NCBI RefSeq assembly: GCF_019091135.1
Contig: NZ_JAGXJW010000031.1
Location: 30,194 to 94,193, forward strand
DNA length: 64,000 nt
DNA from: Cohnella sp. GbtcB17
GTDB taxonomy: Bacteria; Bacillota; Bacilli; Paenibacillales; Paenibacillaceae
Reading direction: 5' to 3'
A program made the position numbers and the translations under genes. Positions 52,025 through 60,980 of this stretch are shown here, one piece after another; position 1 is the stretch's first letter, and each line of letters begins with the position of its first letter. The notes beneath the pieces are model-generated. The model made no database searches and had not been told where the DNA came from. It saw only the letters and a program-made list of their open reading frames with translations.

Positions 52025-53917
52025 TCAGTCCCGCGTTTGCCAGCTATACGTCGCCTGATACTTCGCTTCCCGGCCTGTCCGCCGGACTAGCACGCCCCAA
52101 CGCAGCTTGTCGAGCCGGTGCTCGTAGCCCTTGAACAGGTAGACGGAGGTGCCGGCCTCGCCCTTCATCCGGAGCGTGATCCGTTTGTCGGCTAGCGTCC
52201 AGACCGCCTCCCAGTCGCCGTCGACGTCGCAGCGCGCCGTCTCCAGCATGAGCGAATAGCCGTCCTCGTCCCCCGGCGGCTCGCAGGGTGCAAATGCAAG
52301 CGTCGAGCTGAACTCGCCCGCGCAGTGGAACAGCCAATCGAATTCGTGCACGCCCTCATGCCCGGCAGCGGGCCTCGCCTCGAACTCGTCGTGCAGCCGG
52401 TCCGCTTCCAGCCGCAGCGTACGCGCATAGCCGATGCCCGGGTATACGTCGTCCGCAGATACCGCGCACAGGTTGTTCTGCGCATCGAACCGGTCCATGC
52501 GACCGTTCGGGCGGTTCGGTTGGTTGCGCCTGTCGACCATCAGCGAGTTGTGCGCGATCGTCTTGCGCTGCCACTCCCTGAAGAGTGCCGATCCGTACCC
52601 GCTGTTGGAAGGGTCCCGCGACACGATCTCGTCTTTCACGAACAGCTCGAAGTTCATGATGTCCGCATGCGCATGACCCTCAATGACATAGCCGTACTTG
52701 AGAAAAACCGACGCCTCTCCGGCATGCAGCTGAGCAAAGTAAATATCTTTGTCGTAGCGGGACCGTCCGTCCGGGAGACCGCTATCGGCAGGCAGACTGT
52801 CGAACCGCTCGTTCTCCCAGTCCCGACCGAACAGCAGCCGCGCGAGACCGCCGATATTGGCGCCGGGATGCGCCTTGTTCGGCTCGTCGTAGCTGCGCGA
52901 CAGCGCGTAGCGGAAAGGCGCTTCATCCTGCACGGCGCGGATCCACTCGTACTGGTGGGCGTAGTTGCCAAACCGCAGCAGCGGCCAGCCGTCGTTCGGA
53001 TTCGGAAACTCGCCGCTCGCAAAAGCGTACTTGACCGGGTACCGATACATCCGCAGCAGCGCATCCTCAAGGATCGGGAAGTCGTAGCCGTACAATTTGC
53101 AAAACGCCAGATAATACGTCATCCCTTCGGCGCAGTAGAAGTGGTAGTGGAAGGATGCCTCGTACCAGAAGCCCTCGGGCAGCAAGCCCTCCGCCAGCTT
53201 CCGCTTGATGCCGTGCTCGCCTTCGGCGGCCCGTTCGCACCAGATCGTTTCGCCGAAAAACAGGCCGATCATGCCCGCCGCCGCTTTCATCCAGCAGATG
53301 ATGTTGGGCGTAACCCCCACCTTCTCGATGAGGAAGGCCGCCTCGGGAATAAAAAAGGTCTGCTTGTAACGCTCCATCTCTTCGTCCGTGAACGATCCCT
53401 TGACCAGTTCCATGCCGTTAAGCAGCCAGATGACCGCCACGCCGTCCGTCAGGTCGCAGCCGGTGAACTTGCCTTCCTGACCCGGGGGCGTACGCACCTC
53501 GAAGCTGCCATAGTTATCGCACAGGAAGCCAAGCACCTTGCGGATAAACGCAAGATAGGCCGGGTCGCCGTACAGGTTGTAGAGCACGGCCGCGTGAAAC
53601 ACTTGGGTGCAAGCCGAGGTTCTGTATATATAGCACCAGGCGTCGTCGGCTTCCTGAGCGACCCGGAGCTCGCCGCAGCCGCTGCAGCGGTGCTCGCCGG
53701 GCTTGCCGGGATCGAATAGGAGCGCGGCGAAGCATTTGTCGCAAAAATAGTGGTGTCCCCAGCCCGCGACCCGCGAGGCATCGTCGGCATAATGAGAGAC
53801 CCACCAGTCCGTATCCGGCTTGAAACTGTCCACGATTCCCTTGGCCCAGTCAAAGCTTGCGATCTTGTCCCTTACTGCCTGCCAATCGTCCACCATCTTC
53901 TTCGTGCGGTTCGTCAT
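52025..53917 (-). CDS. Heparinase II/III-like polysaccharide lyase
   Basis: About 630 residues without a signal peptide. ATG 53917 follows AAGGAG with an 8-nt gap. Near residues 60-85 a four-Cys knuckle (CDKC ... CSGCG) suggests a bound zinc. The toroid half contains VTPNIICWMKAAAG. The beta half begins near YVIEGHAHADIMNFELF and HNSLMV, typical of the Hepar_II_III C-terminal domain. It probably cleaves a uronic-acid polymer or oligomer by elimination. It has its own upstream region with a partial cre-like site near 54048-54061. Confidence 0.88.
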   Translation of the reverse strand: MTNRTKKMVDDWQAVRDKIASFDWAKGIVDSFKPDTDWWVSHYADDASRVAGWGHHYFCDKCFAALLFDPGKPGEHRCSGCGELRVAQEADDAWCYIYRTSACTQVFHAAVLYNLYGDPAYLAFIRKVLGFLCDNYGSFEVRTPPGQEGKFTGCDLTDGVAVIWLLNGMELVKGSFTDEEMERYKQTFFIPEAAFLIEKVGVTPNIICWMKAAAGMIGLFFGETIWCERAAEGEHGIKRKLAEGLLPEGFWYEASFHYHFYCAEGMTYYLAFCKLYGYDFPILEDALLRMYRYPVKYAFASGEFPNPNDGWPLLRFGNYAHQYEWIRAVQDEAPFRYALSRSYDEPNKAHPGANIGGLARLLFGRDWENERFDSLPADSGLPDGRSRYDKDIYFAQLHAGEASVFLKYGYVIEGHAHADIMNFELFVKDEIVSRDPSNSGYGSALFREWQRKTIAHNSLMVDRRNQPNRPNGRMDRFDAQNNLCAVSADDVYPGIGYARTLRLEADRLHDEFEARPAAGHEGVHEFDWLFHCAGEFSSTLAFAPCEPPGDEDGYSLMLETARCDVDGDWEAVWTLADKRITLRMKGEAGTSVYLFKGYEHRLDKLRWGVLVRRTGREAKYQATYSWQTRD

Positions 53918-54047
53918 CGGCTGCACTCCTTCGCGTAGCCTTGCGTCCGGCAAGGCCGATTCGACAGGCGCGACCCCGGGCCGCTCCGCGGCGGTCGGCG
54001 GGGCGGGCTCGGGGCCGCGTCTGTCGCAACCTTATTTTCGCAATTGG

Positions 54048-54061
54048 CGGAAGCGCTTACT
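54048..54061 (-). promoter_or_regulatory. Weak cre-like site upstream of the lyase gene
   Basis: GGAAGCGCTTAC is the core of the element. It fits the central part of the cre consensus but fails at both ends. The position, about 130 bp before the lyase ATG, fits a promoter region. Low confidence. Confidence 0.3.
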
Positions 54062-54142
54062 ATGGGGTGATTTTGCGATTATATTAGCTATTTTGACTTC
54101 TGGACGGCGGAGCGGGGAACATGGATACCGTTGCTAAAAGGG

Positions 54143-54290
54143 CGGGGCAATAGTGTCCAAATGCGCTTATCTCCAGGTGGATGAGCGGTTAGTTGGGGAT
54201 GATAGTGCCTGAGCGCGCTTATCTCTAGGCTATTGAGCGGTTAGTAGATGGGGACGATAGTGCCCCAATGCGCTTATCCGGGTGGACGAG
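54143..54290. repeat. Array A-type tandem repeats, unit 52-55 bp
   Basis: TAGTG begins units at 54151, 54203 and 54258. The last carries TAGTGCCCCAATGCGCTTATC, nearly the core of array A at 8290-8474. GAGCGGTTAGT follows in the first two units. The array fills the gap between the lyase promoter region and the stop of the YesM-type gene. Confidence 0.8.
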
Positions 54291-54310
54291 TGAGTCAGAC
54301 CCGTCCTCGC

Positions 54311-56098
54311 CTACTCATACCGCCGCACCGCGGGCAGCCTGACCGTCACGGTCGTCCCTTCGCCGGGGCGGCTGGCGATGGAGAGGCCGTAGGCTTCGCC
54401 GTGCAGGATACGGATGCGCTTGTGCACGCTGATGACGCCCACGTTGGTATGCTTGCCCGACCCTTCGCCCGCTTCGCCGTACAGCTCGGGGCGCAGCAGC
54501 CGCTCCACCTTTTCCCGCTCCATGCCCACGCCGTTGTCGGACACTTCAAGCACGAGATCGCCGTTCTCGGCTCGGCAGGCGATGCGAATGAGCGCCTTGC
54601 CCGGCTTCTCCTCGATGCCGTGCACGATCGCGTTCTCGGCGAGCGGCTGGAGGATGAACTTGGGCACGCGACAGTCCGCCAGCGCCGGGTCGTCGTCGAT
54701 CCGCACCTCGATGCGGTCTCCGTAGATAATCTGGTGGATGGCGAGGTATCTGCCGACGAATTCGAGTTCCTCGCCGAGCGTGATGTCGTCGCCCTTTTTG
54801 CCGAGACTCTCGCGCAGCAGCCTGCCGAGCAGGTAGATCAGCTCGCCGATCTCCTCCTCGCCCTTGAGCTTGGCCATGCTGTAGATCGTCTCGAGCGTGT
54901 TGTACAGAAAATGGGGGTTCATCTGCGCCTGAAGCGCCTTGTAGTCGAGCTGCAGCGAACGGTACTCGGCCTGCTGGACGAGCATCTTCTCGCGATAGAC
55001 CGAGTGGAACAGATCGTCGATCTTCTCGGCCATCGAGTTGAATCTGGCAGCCAACATGCCCACCTCGTCGCGGCTGCGGGGGACGATGATCTCATGTTTG
55101 GAGTCGAGCGTGAACTTGGACATGCTGTGGAGCAGCAGGCGGATGTTCGCGGTGATACTCTTGGAGATCCGGGCGGCCATGAGAAAGGCGAGCAGCAGCG
55201 CGGCCAGCAGCGTGCCGATCGTCCAGTACTTGAGACTTTCGGTCCCGCGCGTGAGACGGCCTACATCAATGATCTGCACGATTTTCCACTTGTCGTAATC
55301 CGTGGACAGGACGCTCGAGATATAATGCTTGCCGGCATACTCGAAGTCGCTCTTCGTCTTGCCGGACAGGTACAAGTGCTGATCCAGGTAATGCTCGGCG
55401 GCTCCGCTGAGCGCGCCAGAAACGAACAGTTGGTCGAACTCGTTGAGAATAAGAACGTCCCCGTCCATCAGGTTCTGGACGTTCGCGAGAATATCGCCAG
55501 CGTAGTCGCTCTCCAGACCGATCGCGATGACGCCGACGTAGCTCGACGTTTCGATATCGTACAGCGCCTTCGCCATATACAGGGTATCCTCTCCGTCCCT
55601 GACCCAGAGCGCCCGCCCGCGCATCTCCCGGACCTGCGCCAGATCGATCCGCGCCATCAGGTCCTCGTTGTCCTTTACGGCCTTGCGCTTGATGGAATAC
55701 GGCCGCCCCGCGGCATCCAGAATGGAGACCGACCGGTAGTAGTCTTCGAAGAACAAGAGATCGCTCAAAAAGTCGCTGATGTACCGGTTCCGCGCGTACG
55801 CCTCCGCTTCGCTGTCCGGCTCCCGGCTGAGCGTCTGGCTGAGCGAGGAGTTGCGGAACTGCTGGAAGGCCGCCTGCTCGACGTCCGTCGTCAGCTTGTC
55901 GACGTTGATGCCGATCTGGTCGATCAGATATTGCGAAAATTCGCCGGAATTGCGCTTGATGACGCCGAGCGATACGAAATAGTTGATGCCGCTGATGAGC
56001 GATACCGTGATCATGACGATAACCGTGAACGCCAGCAGGAACTTCGTCCTGAGCTTCGCGTCCGCATACAGGCGCCTGATGCTGCGCATAGCGCTCAC
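54311..56098 (-). CDS. YesM-type sensor histidine kinase, downstream of GH105
   Basis: 595 residues from a GTG start at 56098 (ATG 56089 is the alternative). One membrane helix is near 20-42 and a second near 293-315, around a large extracytoplasmic sensor. HAMP follows, then His396 in QMNPHFLYNTL and ATPase boxes PLAENAIVHG and SDNGVGME. Its regulator is encoded two genes upstream, with a GH105 gene in between, all on one strand with short gaps. Confidence 0.94.
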   Translation of the reverse strand: MSAMRSIRRLYADAKLRTKFLLAFTVIVMITVSLISGINYFVSLGVIKRNSGEFSQYLIDQIGINVDKLTTDVEQAAFQQFRNSSLSQTLSREPDSEAEAYARNRYISDFLSDLLFFEDYYRSVSILDAAGRPYSIKRKAVKDNEDLMARIDLAQVREMRGRALWVRDGEDTLYMAKALYDIETSSYVGVIAIGLESDYAGDILANVQNLMDGDVLILNEFDQLFVSGALSGAAEHYLDQHLYLSGKTKSDFEYAGKHYISSVLSTDYDKWKIVQIIDVGRLTRGTESLKYWTIGTLLAALLLAFLMAARISKSITANIRLLLHSMSKFTLDSKHEIIVPRSRDEVGMLAARFNSMAEKIDDLFHSVYREKMLVQQAEYRSLQLDYKALQAQMNPHFLYNTLETIYSMAKLKGEEEIGELIYLLGRLLRESLGKKGDDITLGEELEFVGRYLAIHQIIYGDRIEVRIDDDPALADCRVPKFILQPLAENAIVHGIEEKPGKALIRIACRAENGDLVLEVSDNGVGMEREKVERLLRPELYGEAGEGSGKHTNVGVISVHKRIRILHGEAYGLSIASRPGEGTTVTVRLPAVRRYE

Positions 56099-56110
56099 CG
56101 TCCCCCGTCG

Positions 56111-57193
56111 TTATTGCGGATCGTCGACATGGTGGAGCCCCTCCACCAGCATGAGCAGCGCCATCGACTGGCCGTAGGGCATCGGACAACGGGGCACGTT
56201 CCGGTAAAAGGACTTGGTCGTCCCGAGCCGCGTGCCGTACGACACGCCCTGCACCCGCCCCTCCGCATCGATCTGCCGGATGACCGCCAGCATCGCCGAT
56301 ATGCCTGCTGCGCGGTATTCTTCGCTGATATAGCCTTTGCGCACCGCCTTCAAAATCCCGTAGGCAAAGCCGGCCGTCGCGGAAGTCTCCTCGTAGCTGT
56401 CCGGGTCGTCGAGCAGCGTGCGCCACATGCCGCCTGCCGTCTGCAGGTCGGCGAGCCGGCGCACCTGCTGCTCCATCGACGCGATGAGGTACATCTCGAT
56501 GCCGAGCGGCAGCTCGACGATATCGAGATAATCGACCAGACCGGCCATGTACCAAGCGTTGCCCCTTCCCCAGAGCGCGCCCGCGTAGTGGTCCCGACGT
56601 TCGAACGACCAGCCGTGATAGAACAGCCCCGTCTCCCGGTCGGTCAGATACTTCAGATGGACGAGAAACTGGCGCACGCTCTCCTGAACGTAATGCTCCC
56701 GCTTCATCGCCATCCCCATGCGCCCGAGGAACAGCACCGCCATATACAGCGTCTCGCTGCGCAGCTCCTCGGCGTTCAGCCCGTCCAGCGTCGAGTGGGC
56801 GATGCCGAACTCCCGCGTGCGCGGCATCTCCTCGGCCGCATAGCTGGCCCATTCCTCGCAGACGGCCAGATATTCGGGATTGCGCGTCTCCTCGTACAGA
56901 TAGCTCAGCGTCAGCAGCGGGCACATCGTATTGACGTTTTTGGGCGGCAGTCCTTCCCGGATGCGGTCGTCGAACCACCTCGTCAGATAAGCGAGCATGC
57001 TGTCGTCGCCCGTATTTTTATAATACAAGTAGAGCGAGAACAAGCCGACTCCCTGCGACCAGTCCCACTCTTCCATCGAAATGATGCTGACCGGCGTATC
57101 CTCCTCGATCGCGATCTCCAGCCGCTGCATGCCCGAGACGACCTTGCCGATCAGGTCCTCGAGCTCCGCTCTCTTCGGTTGCACGGACGCCAT
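56111..57193 (-). CDS. GH105-family protein, copy 2, embedded in a two-component operon
   Basis: About 360 residues. ATG 57193 follows GGAGG with a 7-nt gap; an ATG six bases earlier lacks spacing. It has the same fold and motifs as copy 1 (WDWSQGVGLFSLYLYY, WGRGNAWYMAGL). At position 147, where copy 1 has the catalytic-type Asp (WDDTLYM), this copy reads RSETLYM, with Glu147. It may have changed activity or serve as a sugar-binding partner of the flanking sensor system. It lies 36 bp after the regulator gene and 12 bp before the kinase gene. Confidence 0.93.
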   Translation of the reverse strand: MASVQPKRAELEDLIGKVVSGMQRLEIAIEEDTPVSIISMEEWDWSQGVGLFSLYLYYKNTGDDSMLAYLTRWFDDRIREGLPPKNVNTMCPLLTLSYLYEETRNPEYLAVCEEWASYAAEEMPRTREFGIAHSTLDGLNAEELRSETLYMAVLFLGRMGMAMKREHYVQESVRQFLVHLKYLTDRETGLFYHGWSFERRDHYAGALWGRGNAWYMAGLVDYLDIVELPLGIEMYLIASMEQQVRRLADLQTAGGMWRTLLDDPDSYEETSATAGFAYGILKAVRKGYISEEYRAAGISAMLAVIRQIDAEGRVQGVSYGTRLGTTKSFYRNVPRCPMPYGQSMALLMLVEGLHHVDDPQ

Positions 57194-57229
57194 CGCCATT
57201 CCTCCCCCGACTGTGCGGCTTCTAACGAA

Positions 57230-58870
57230 TCATTCGCTGCGGTTCTTGTACTCTTTGGGCGACACGCCCTCTACCTTCTTGAACACTTGGTAAAAGTAGG
57301 CGTACTCCTTGTACCCGACCATCTCGCCGACCTCGTTCACCTTGAGCCTCGGATCGCGCAGCAGGCGCTTGGCCGCCTCAATCCTCGCCTTCACCACCAG
57401 ATCGACGAAGTTGATGCCGGTCTCCGCCCGCAGCAGGCGGCTGAGGTAGCCCGAACTGAGCCCGAAGTGGTCGGCGAGCGAGGTCAAGCTGATCGCCTCG
57501 GCGAAATGCGCGTTGATGTAGTCGATCGACTTCTTCACGACGAGGCTGTAGTCCTTGTCCCCGCCGTCCAGCTTGTCCTTGACCGTCCGGATCAGGGCCG
57601 CCACGTATTCGGAGGCTTCCTTCATGTCCGATAGCCGGTACACGTCCTCCAGCATCTCGTCGATGCTCTTGCCGAAGCCGAGCTCGTCCCCCGTCGTCCG
57701 GTAATAATAGCGCGCGGCGGCCAGGCAGATCTCGGATAGCAAGCCCTTCGCGACCCTGATATTGCCCTCGCTGTACAGCTGGACGCGCGCCAGAAACCGC
57801 TCCAGATGCCCGCCCATCTCCTCGGCCGTCGACTGCTCCAGCATCCTGTTGAACGTCTCCAGGTCCCGGACGATCGCGAACCTGCCTCCTTCCGTCCCCG
57901 CTTCCTCGGGGGCCGGCAGCAGGACGGGCTCCTCGGTGCGGAAGAAGCTCGTCTCCATCAGCGCGGAAGCTTCGGCGAACGCTTCGCCGAGCTCCTCCAG
58001 CCGCTTGTACGTCTGGCTTACTGCCATACAGCACGACAAGCCGAGGCGCTCTCTGGCCAGCTCGATCAGGTCGTGGCAAAAGCTCTGCAGCTTCATCCGC
58101 AGCTCCCGCGGCGTGAGCGGCTTCGGGAACAGGCAGGCGAGCGCGAGGTCGTCGCGCACCCCGCCGTCGATCGTCTCGAAGTCGCGCCTCTGCGCGGCCG
58201 CCCTCGCCAGCGCTGCCACTTCGTCTCGCAAGCGGGGGTCGATGCGCTGGCTGCGGTCGCCCCGCGCGGCGTCGGAAGCGCGCTTCGAACGGACGATGAC
58301 GACTGCGCAGCGGCTGCAGGTCACGCCAAGCTCCGCCGCGTTGTTCGCGAGCTCGTCCCGGTCCGGCCCGCCGCCGGCGATCAGCTCGGACACCAGCTTG
58401 CTGCGCAGCGTGGGCAGCGAGCTCTGATGCCGCTCCGACAGCCGGCTGTACGCCTCCTCGCGTTCGGCCCGCCGGGACAGCTCCTCCCGCTCTTCGGCGA
58501 TCTCGTCCACCGTCTGCCCGATCACGCGCTCCAGCTCGTCGTTGCGGATCGGCTTCACCACGATCTCCTTCACGCCGAGGCTGACCGCCCGCTTGGCGAA
58601 CTCGAAGTCCTGATAGCCGGTGATGAGGATCGTCTTGGAGAGCGGCAGCTCCGCATGCATGTGCGCGGCGAGCTCCAGTCCGCTGACGCCCGGAATCTTG
58701 ATGTCCGTAATCAACAGATCGGGGCGGCACTCGTCGATCACCCGCTTGCCTTCGACGCCGTCCATCGCCTGTCCGACGACGGCGCAGCCCAGACGCTCCC
58801 AGTTTACGGTACGCACGATCGATTGCAAGATAAGTGGCTTGTCGTCGATGACCACGACCGTCATTTTCAC
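57230..58870 (-). CDS. YesN-type response regulator, AraC family, upstream of GH105
   Basis: About 546 residues. GTG 58870 follows AGGAGG with an 8-nt gap. The receiver has Asp56 in LITDIKIPG and the acidic pair in VIDDKP. The AraC domain (about 445-545) shows SGYLSRLLRAETG and YAYFYQVFKKVEG. It is the first gene of the regulator-GH105-kinase operon, behind a perfect palindrome at 58908-58921. Confidence 0.95.
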   Translation of the reverse strand: MKMTVVVIDDKPLILQSIVRTVNWERLGCAVVGQAMDGVEGKRVIDECRPDLLITDIKIPGVSGLELAAHMHAELPLSKTILITGYQDFEFAKRAVSLGVKEIVVKPIRNDELERVIGQTVDEIAEEREELSRRAEREEAYSRLSERHQSSLPTLRSKLVSELIAGGGPDRDELANNAAELGVTCSRCAVVIVRSKRASDAARGDRSQRIDPRLRDEVAALARAAAQRRDFETIDGGVRDDLALACLFPKPLTPRELRMKLQSFCHDLIELARERLGLSCCMAVSQTYKRLEELGEAFAEASALMETSFFRTEEPVLLPAPEEAGTEGGRFAIVRDLETFNRMLEQSTAEEMGGHLERFLARVQLYSEGNIRVAKGLLSEICLAAARYYYRTTGDELGFGKSIDEMLEDVYRLSDMKEASEYVAALIRTVKDKLDGGDKDYSLVVKKSIDYINAHFAEAISLTSLADHFGLSSGYLSRLLRAETGINFVDLVVKARIEAAKRLLRDPRLKVNEVGEMVGYKEYAYFYQVFKKVEGVSPKEYKNRSE

Positions 58871-58907
58871 GGCATACGCCTCCTCTCCCGCTTTATCCCG
58901 CAATTGC

Positions 58908-58921
58908 TGCAAACGTTTGCA
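58908..58921. promoter_or_regulatory. Perfect palindrome, cre/LacI-type operator
   Basis: TGCAAACGTTTGCA is a perfect 14-bp palindrome with central CG. It lies 37 bp upstream of the YesN-type start codon and 15 bp past the stop of the neighbouring AraC gene. It fits the cre consensus apart from the two W positions. A LacI-family operator is equally possible. Confidence 0.6.
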
Positions 58922-58936
58922 AAAAAGCGGTTCTCG

Positions 58937-59803
58937 CTATTCCAAAGGCACCGCCGCCGGCGAGCGCTTGCGGTATCCGCTCGGCGACGTTCCGGCGTAC
59001 GCCTTGAACAGCTTGCTGAACGAATACAAGTCGGCATAGCCCAGCGTATCCGCGATCTGCGTAACCGGCATGTCGGATTCCGCCAGCAGCAGCCGGGCCC
59101 GCTCCATCCGCAGCCCCGCGGCATAGGACTTCAGCGTCCTCCCGGTATGGCGCTTGAACAGCTGGCTCAAGTACCGCTGCGAGACGCCCGCCTCCGCGGC
59201 CACCGCCTCCAGGTCGCCCTCCGCCCAAGCACCTTGCCGGAGCGAATCGCTGGCTCGCCGCACCAGCTCCCGATGACGAACCGACGCCCTGCCGGCCGTC
59301 TGCGTCTCCCGCTCGCTGCGGTACAGCTCCAGCAGGAGCAGCTTGACCGTATAGTCGAATTCGACCTCCGCCCAGAGCGGCGGCATGTCGCGCAGCTCCA
59401 GCAGCCGGCCCATGAGCGCCTCGAAGCGCGCGCCGTCGTGTACCTCCACCCGCCGGCGCGGGGGCGAGAAGTTGCCGGCCTTCTCGTCGTCGACAGCCGC
59501 GCGAAAGTGGCAATAGATGACCGTCAGCCGGTCGTCCGGGTGCTGCTCCACGTCGATCCGGTCGCCCGGGCGCAGCGTGAAGCAGCATCCGGGAACGATC
59601 GGATACCGGCTGCCGTTGACGGTCATGCTGCCCGTTCCCGACAGCACATGCCAAAAATCGTAATCCGGCATCGCCTGTACGTGCCAGCTCCACCCGGGCT
59701 CGCAGCGCGCCTTGCCCATGATACGGCCCGGTTCGAACGCGACGCCGGACAACGGACGGACGTCCCGGACGACCGCCTGCTCCTCGTTTGCTCCCGGTTC
59801 CAT
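58937..59803 (-). CDS. AraC-family regulator paired with PhyH copy 2
   Basis: 288 residues. The N-terminal cupin (about 35-100) includes HVLSGTGSMTVNG. The C-terminal AraC domain (about 180-285) shows QRYLSQLFKRHTG and LYSFSKLFKAYAG. The ATG follows AAAGGAG. It is divergent from a PhyH-type gene 203 bp away and probably controls it. Confidence 0.93.
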   Translation of the reverse strand: MEPGANEEQAVVRDVRPLSGVAFEPGRIMGKARCEPGWSWHVQAMPDYDFWHVLSGTGSMTVNGSRYPIVPGCCFTLRPGDRIDVEQHPDDRLTVIYCHFRAAVDDEKAGNFSPPRRRVEVHDGARFEALMGRLLELRDMPPLWAEVEFDYTVKLLLLELYRSERETQTAGRASVRHRELVRRASDSLRQGAWAEGDLEAVAAEAGVSQRYLSQLFKRHTGRTLKSYAAGLRMERARLLLAESDMPVTQIADTLGYADLYSFSKLFKAYAGTSPSGYRKRSPAAVPLE

Positions 59804-60006
59804 GGCGCCGCTCCTTTCCGCACCGCCGTCAGGCGGGCGAGGTTCGTCCTTTGCCTAACATTATACCGAAGCCCGGCAGAACGGGAAGACCTCCCGCGGA
59901 ATAATTTCATGCGTCGCGTTTTCATACAAATCGGCTCCGCTCGCTCCATTCCGGCATCTCCGTCAAGCCGCTATACTGGCTGCAAAGACAAGAAGGAGTG
60001 ATCGCG

Positions 60007-60837
60007 ATGAGTCTTAAGCCGCTCGATCCGCAGGAAATCAATGAAAAGCTATACAAGCACCGCGGCATTCACGAAGCGCTGCCCGGAATCGACAGCCTCC
60101 GCGACGAGGATTATGCGCATTACCGCTCGCAAGGCTTCATCGCCGTATCCGACATCCTGAGCGCCGCCGAAGTCCGGCTGTCGTCGGAGTCGATCATGCG
60201 CATCATCTTTAACCCGGAGACGCGGGCGAAAGTCCAATTCACGAAGCCGCAGCGCGAGCTGAAGGACGACGCGGAGCGGGAGCTCGCCGTCCGCAAGGTG
60301 TACGAGTTCGTCGAGCACGACGAGCAGCTGCGCGCCATGGCGTACCATCCCAACATCCTGTCCGTCGTCGAGAAGCTGCTCGGCGGCAAAGCGAAGCTCG
60401 TGCAGGATATGGCGCTGCTGAAGCCGCCCACGGGCGGCGGGGAAAAGCCGTGGCATCAAGACATGGCGTACGGCCCGCTGGCGTTCCATCAAGCGGTCGT
60501 CGGCGTCTGGATCGCGCTGGATGCGGCTGGATTGGACAACGGCTGCATGCACGTCATCCCGCGCTCGCAGATGTCCGGCGCCGTCCCGCATTACGCCGTG
60601 CGTGACTGGCAACTGTGCGACGAAGCGGTGCCCGTCGAGCGCGACGTCGCCGTGCCGCTCGCGCCGGGCGGGGCCCTCTTTTTCCATGGCCTGCTCTTCC
60701 ACGGCACCCCGAACAACACTTCCGACAAGCGCAGGCGCGCTCTCCAGTTCCACTACGCGCTGGAGACTTCCGAAAAGATGTCGCCGCAGGAGTACAAGCG
60801 CGTATTCACCAACGAGCTGACGGGCGCGGAGTGCTGA
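60007..60837 (+). CDS. Phytanoyl-CoA dioxygenase (PhyH) family protein, copy 2
   Basis: About 276 residues. ATG 60007 follows AAGGAG with an 8-nt gap. The iron ligands are His150-x-Asp152 in KPWHQDMAYG, and the distal His and Arg are in LLFHGTPNNTSDKRRR. It is a soluble Fe(II)/2-oxoglutarate oxygenase of unknown substrate. It faces PhyH copy 3 tail to tail. Confidence 0.9.
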   Translation: MSLKPLDPQEINEKLYKHRGIHEALPGIDSLRDEDYAHYRSQGFIAVSDILSAAEVRLSSESIMRIIFNPETRAKVQFTKPQRELKDDAERELAVRKVYEFVEHDEQLRAMAYHPNILSVVEKLLGGKAKLVQDMALLKPPTGGGEKPWHQDMAYGPLAFHQAVVGVWIALDAAGLDNGCMHVIPRSQMSGAVPHYAVRDWQLCDEAVPVERDVAVPLAPGGALFFHGLLFHGTPNNTSDKRRRALQFHYALETSEKMSPQEYKRVFTNELTGAEC

Positions 60838-60852
60838 CCCTGCTCGGTACGC

Positions 60853-60873
60853 GACAGGACGCTTCCTGTCTTT
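60853..60873 (+). terminator. Short terminator after PhyH copy 2
   Basis: GACAGGA and TCCTGTC pair around a 4-nt loop, followed by TTT. It starts 15 nt after the stop codon. Confidence 0.65.
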
Positions 60874-60886
60874 AAAACGAACGTCG

Positions 60887-60942
60887 ACAGCCGTGCGCCG
60901 GTATCGCCCATCGCGGCGCGGAACCGTTGCACGGCTGTTCTT
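60887..60942. terminator. Hairpin between the two convergent PhyH genes
   Basis: ACAGCCGTGC pairs with GCACGGCTGT over 10 bp, with inner CCGG/CGG pairing. It can act on either strand, but the T-run (TTCTT) is weak. Confidence 0.55.
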
Positions 60943-60980
60943 ATGGCGAGGAGGCGGCGCGACTCGCAATCGCGAGAGGT

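Noticed and set aside
54248..57634. Very long open frame (over 1,100 codons) on the plus strand
   Set aside because: It lies wholly opposite the kinase, GH105 and regulator genes, is rich in Arg/His/Val/Asp/Gln as expected of an antisense frame in high-GC DNA, and has no family motif.
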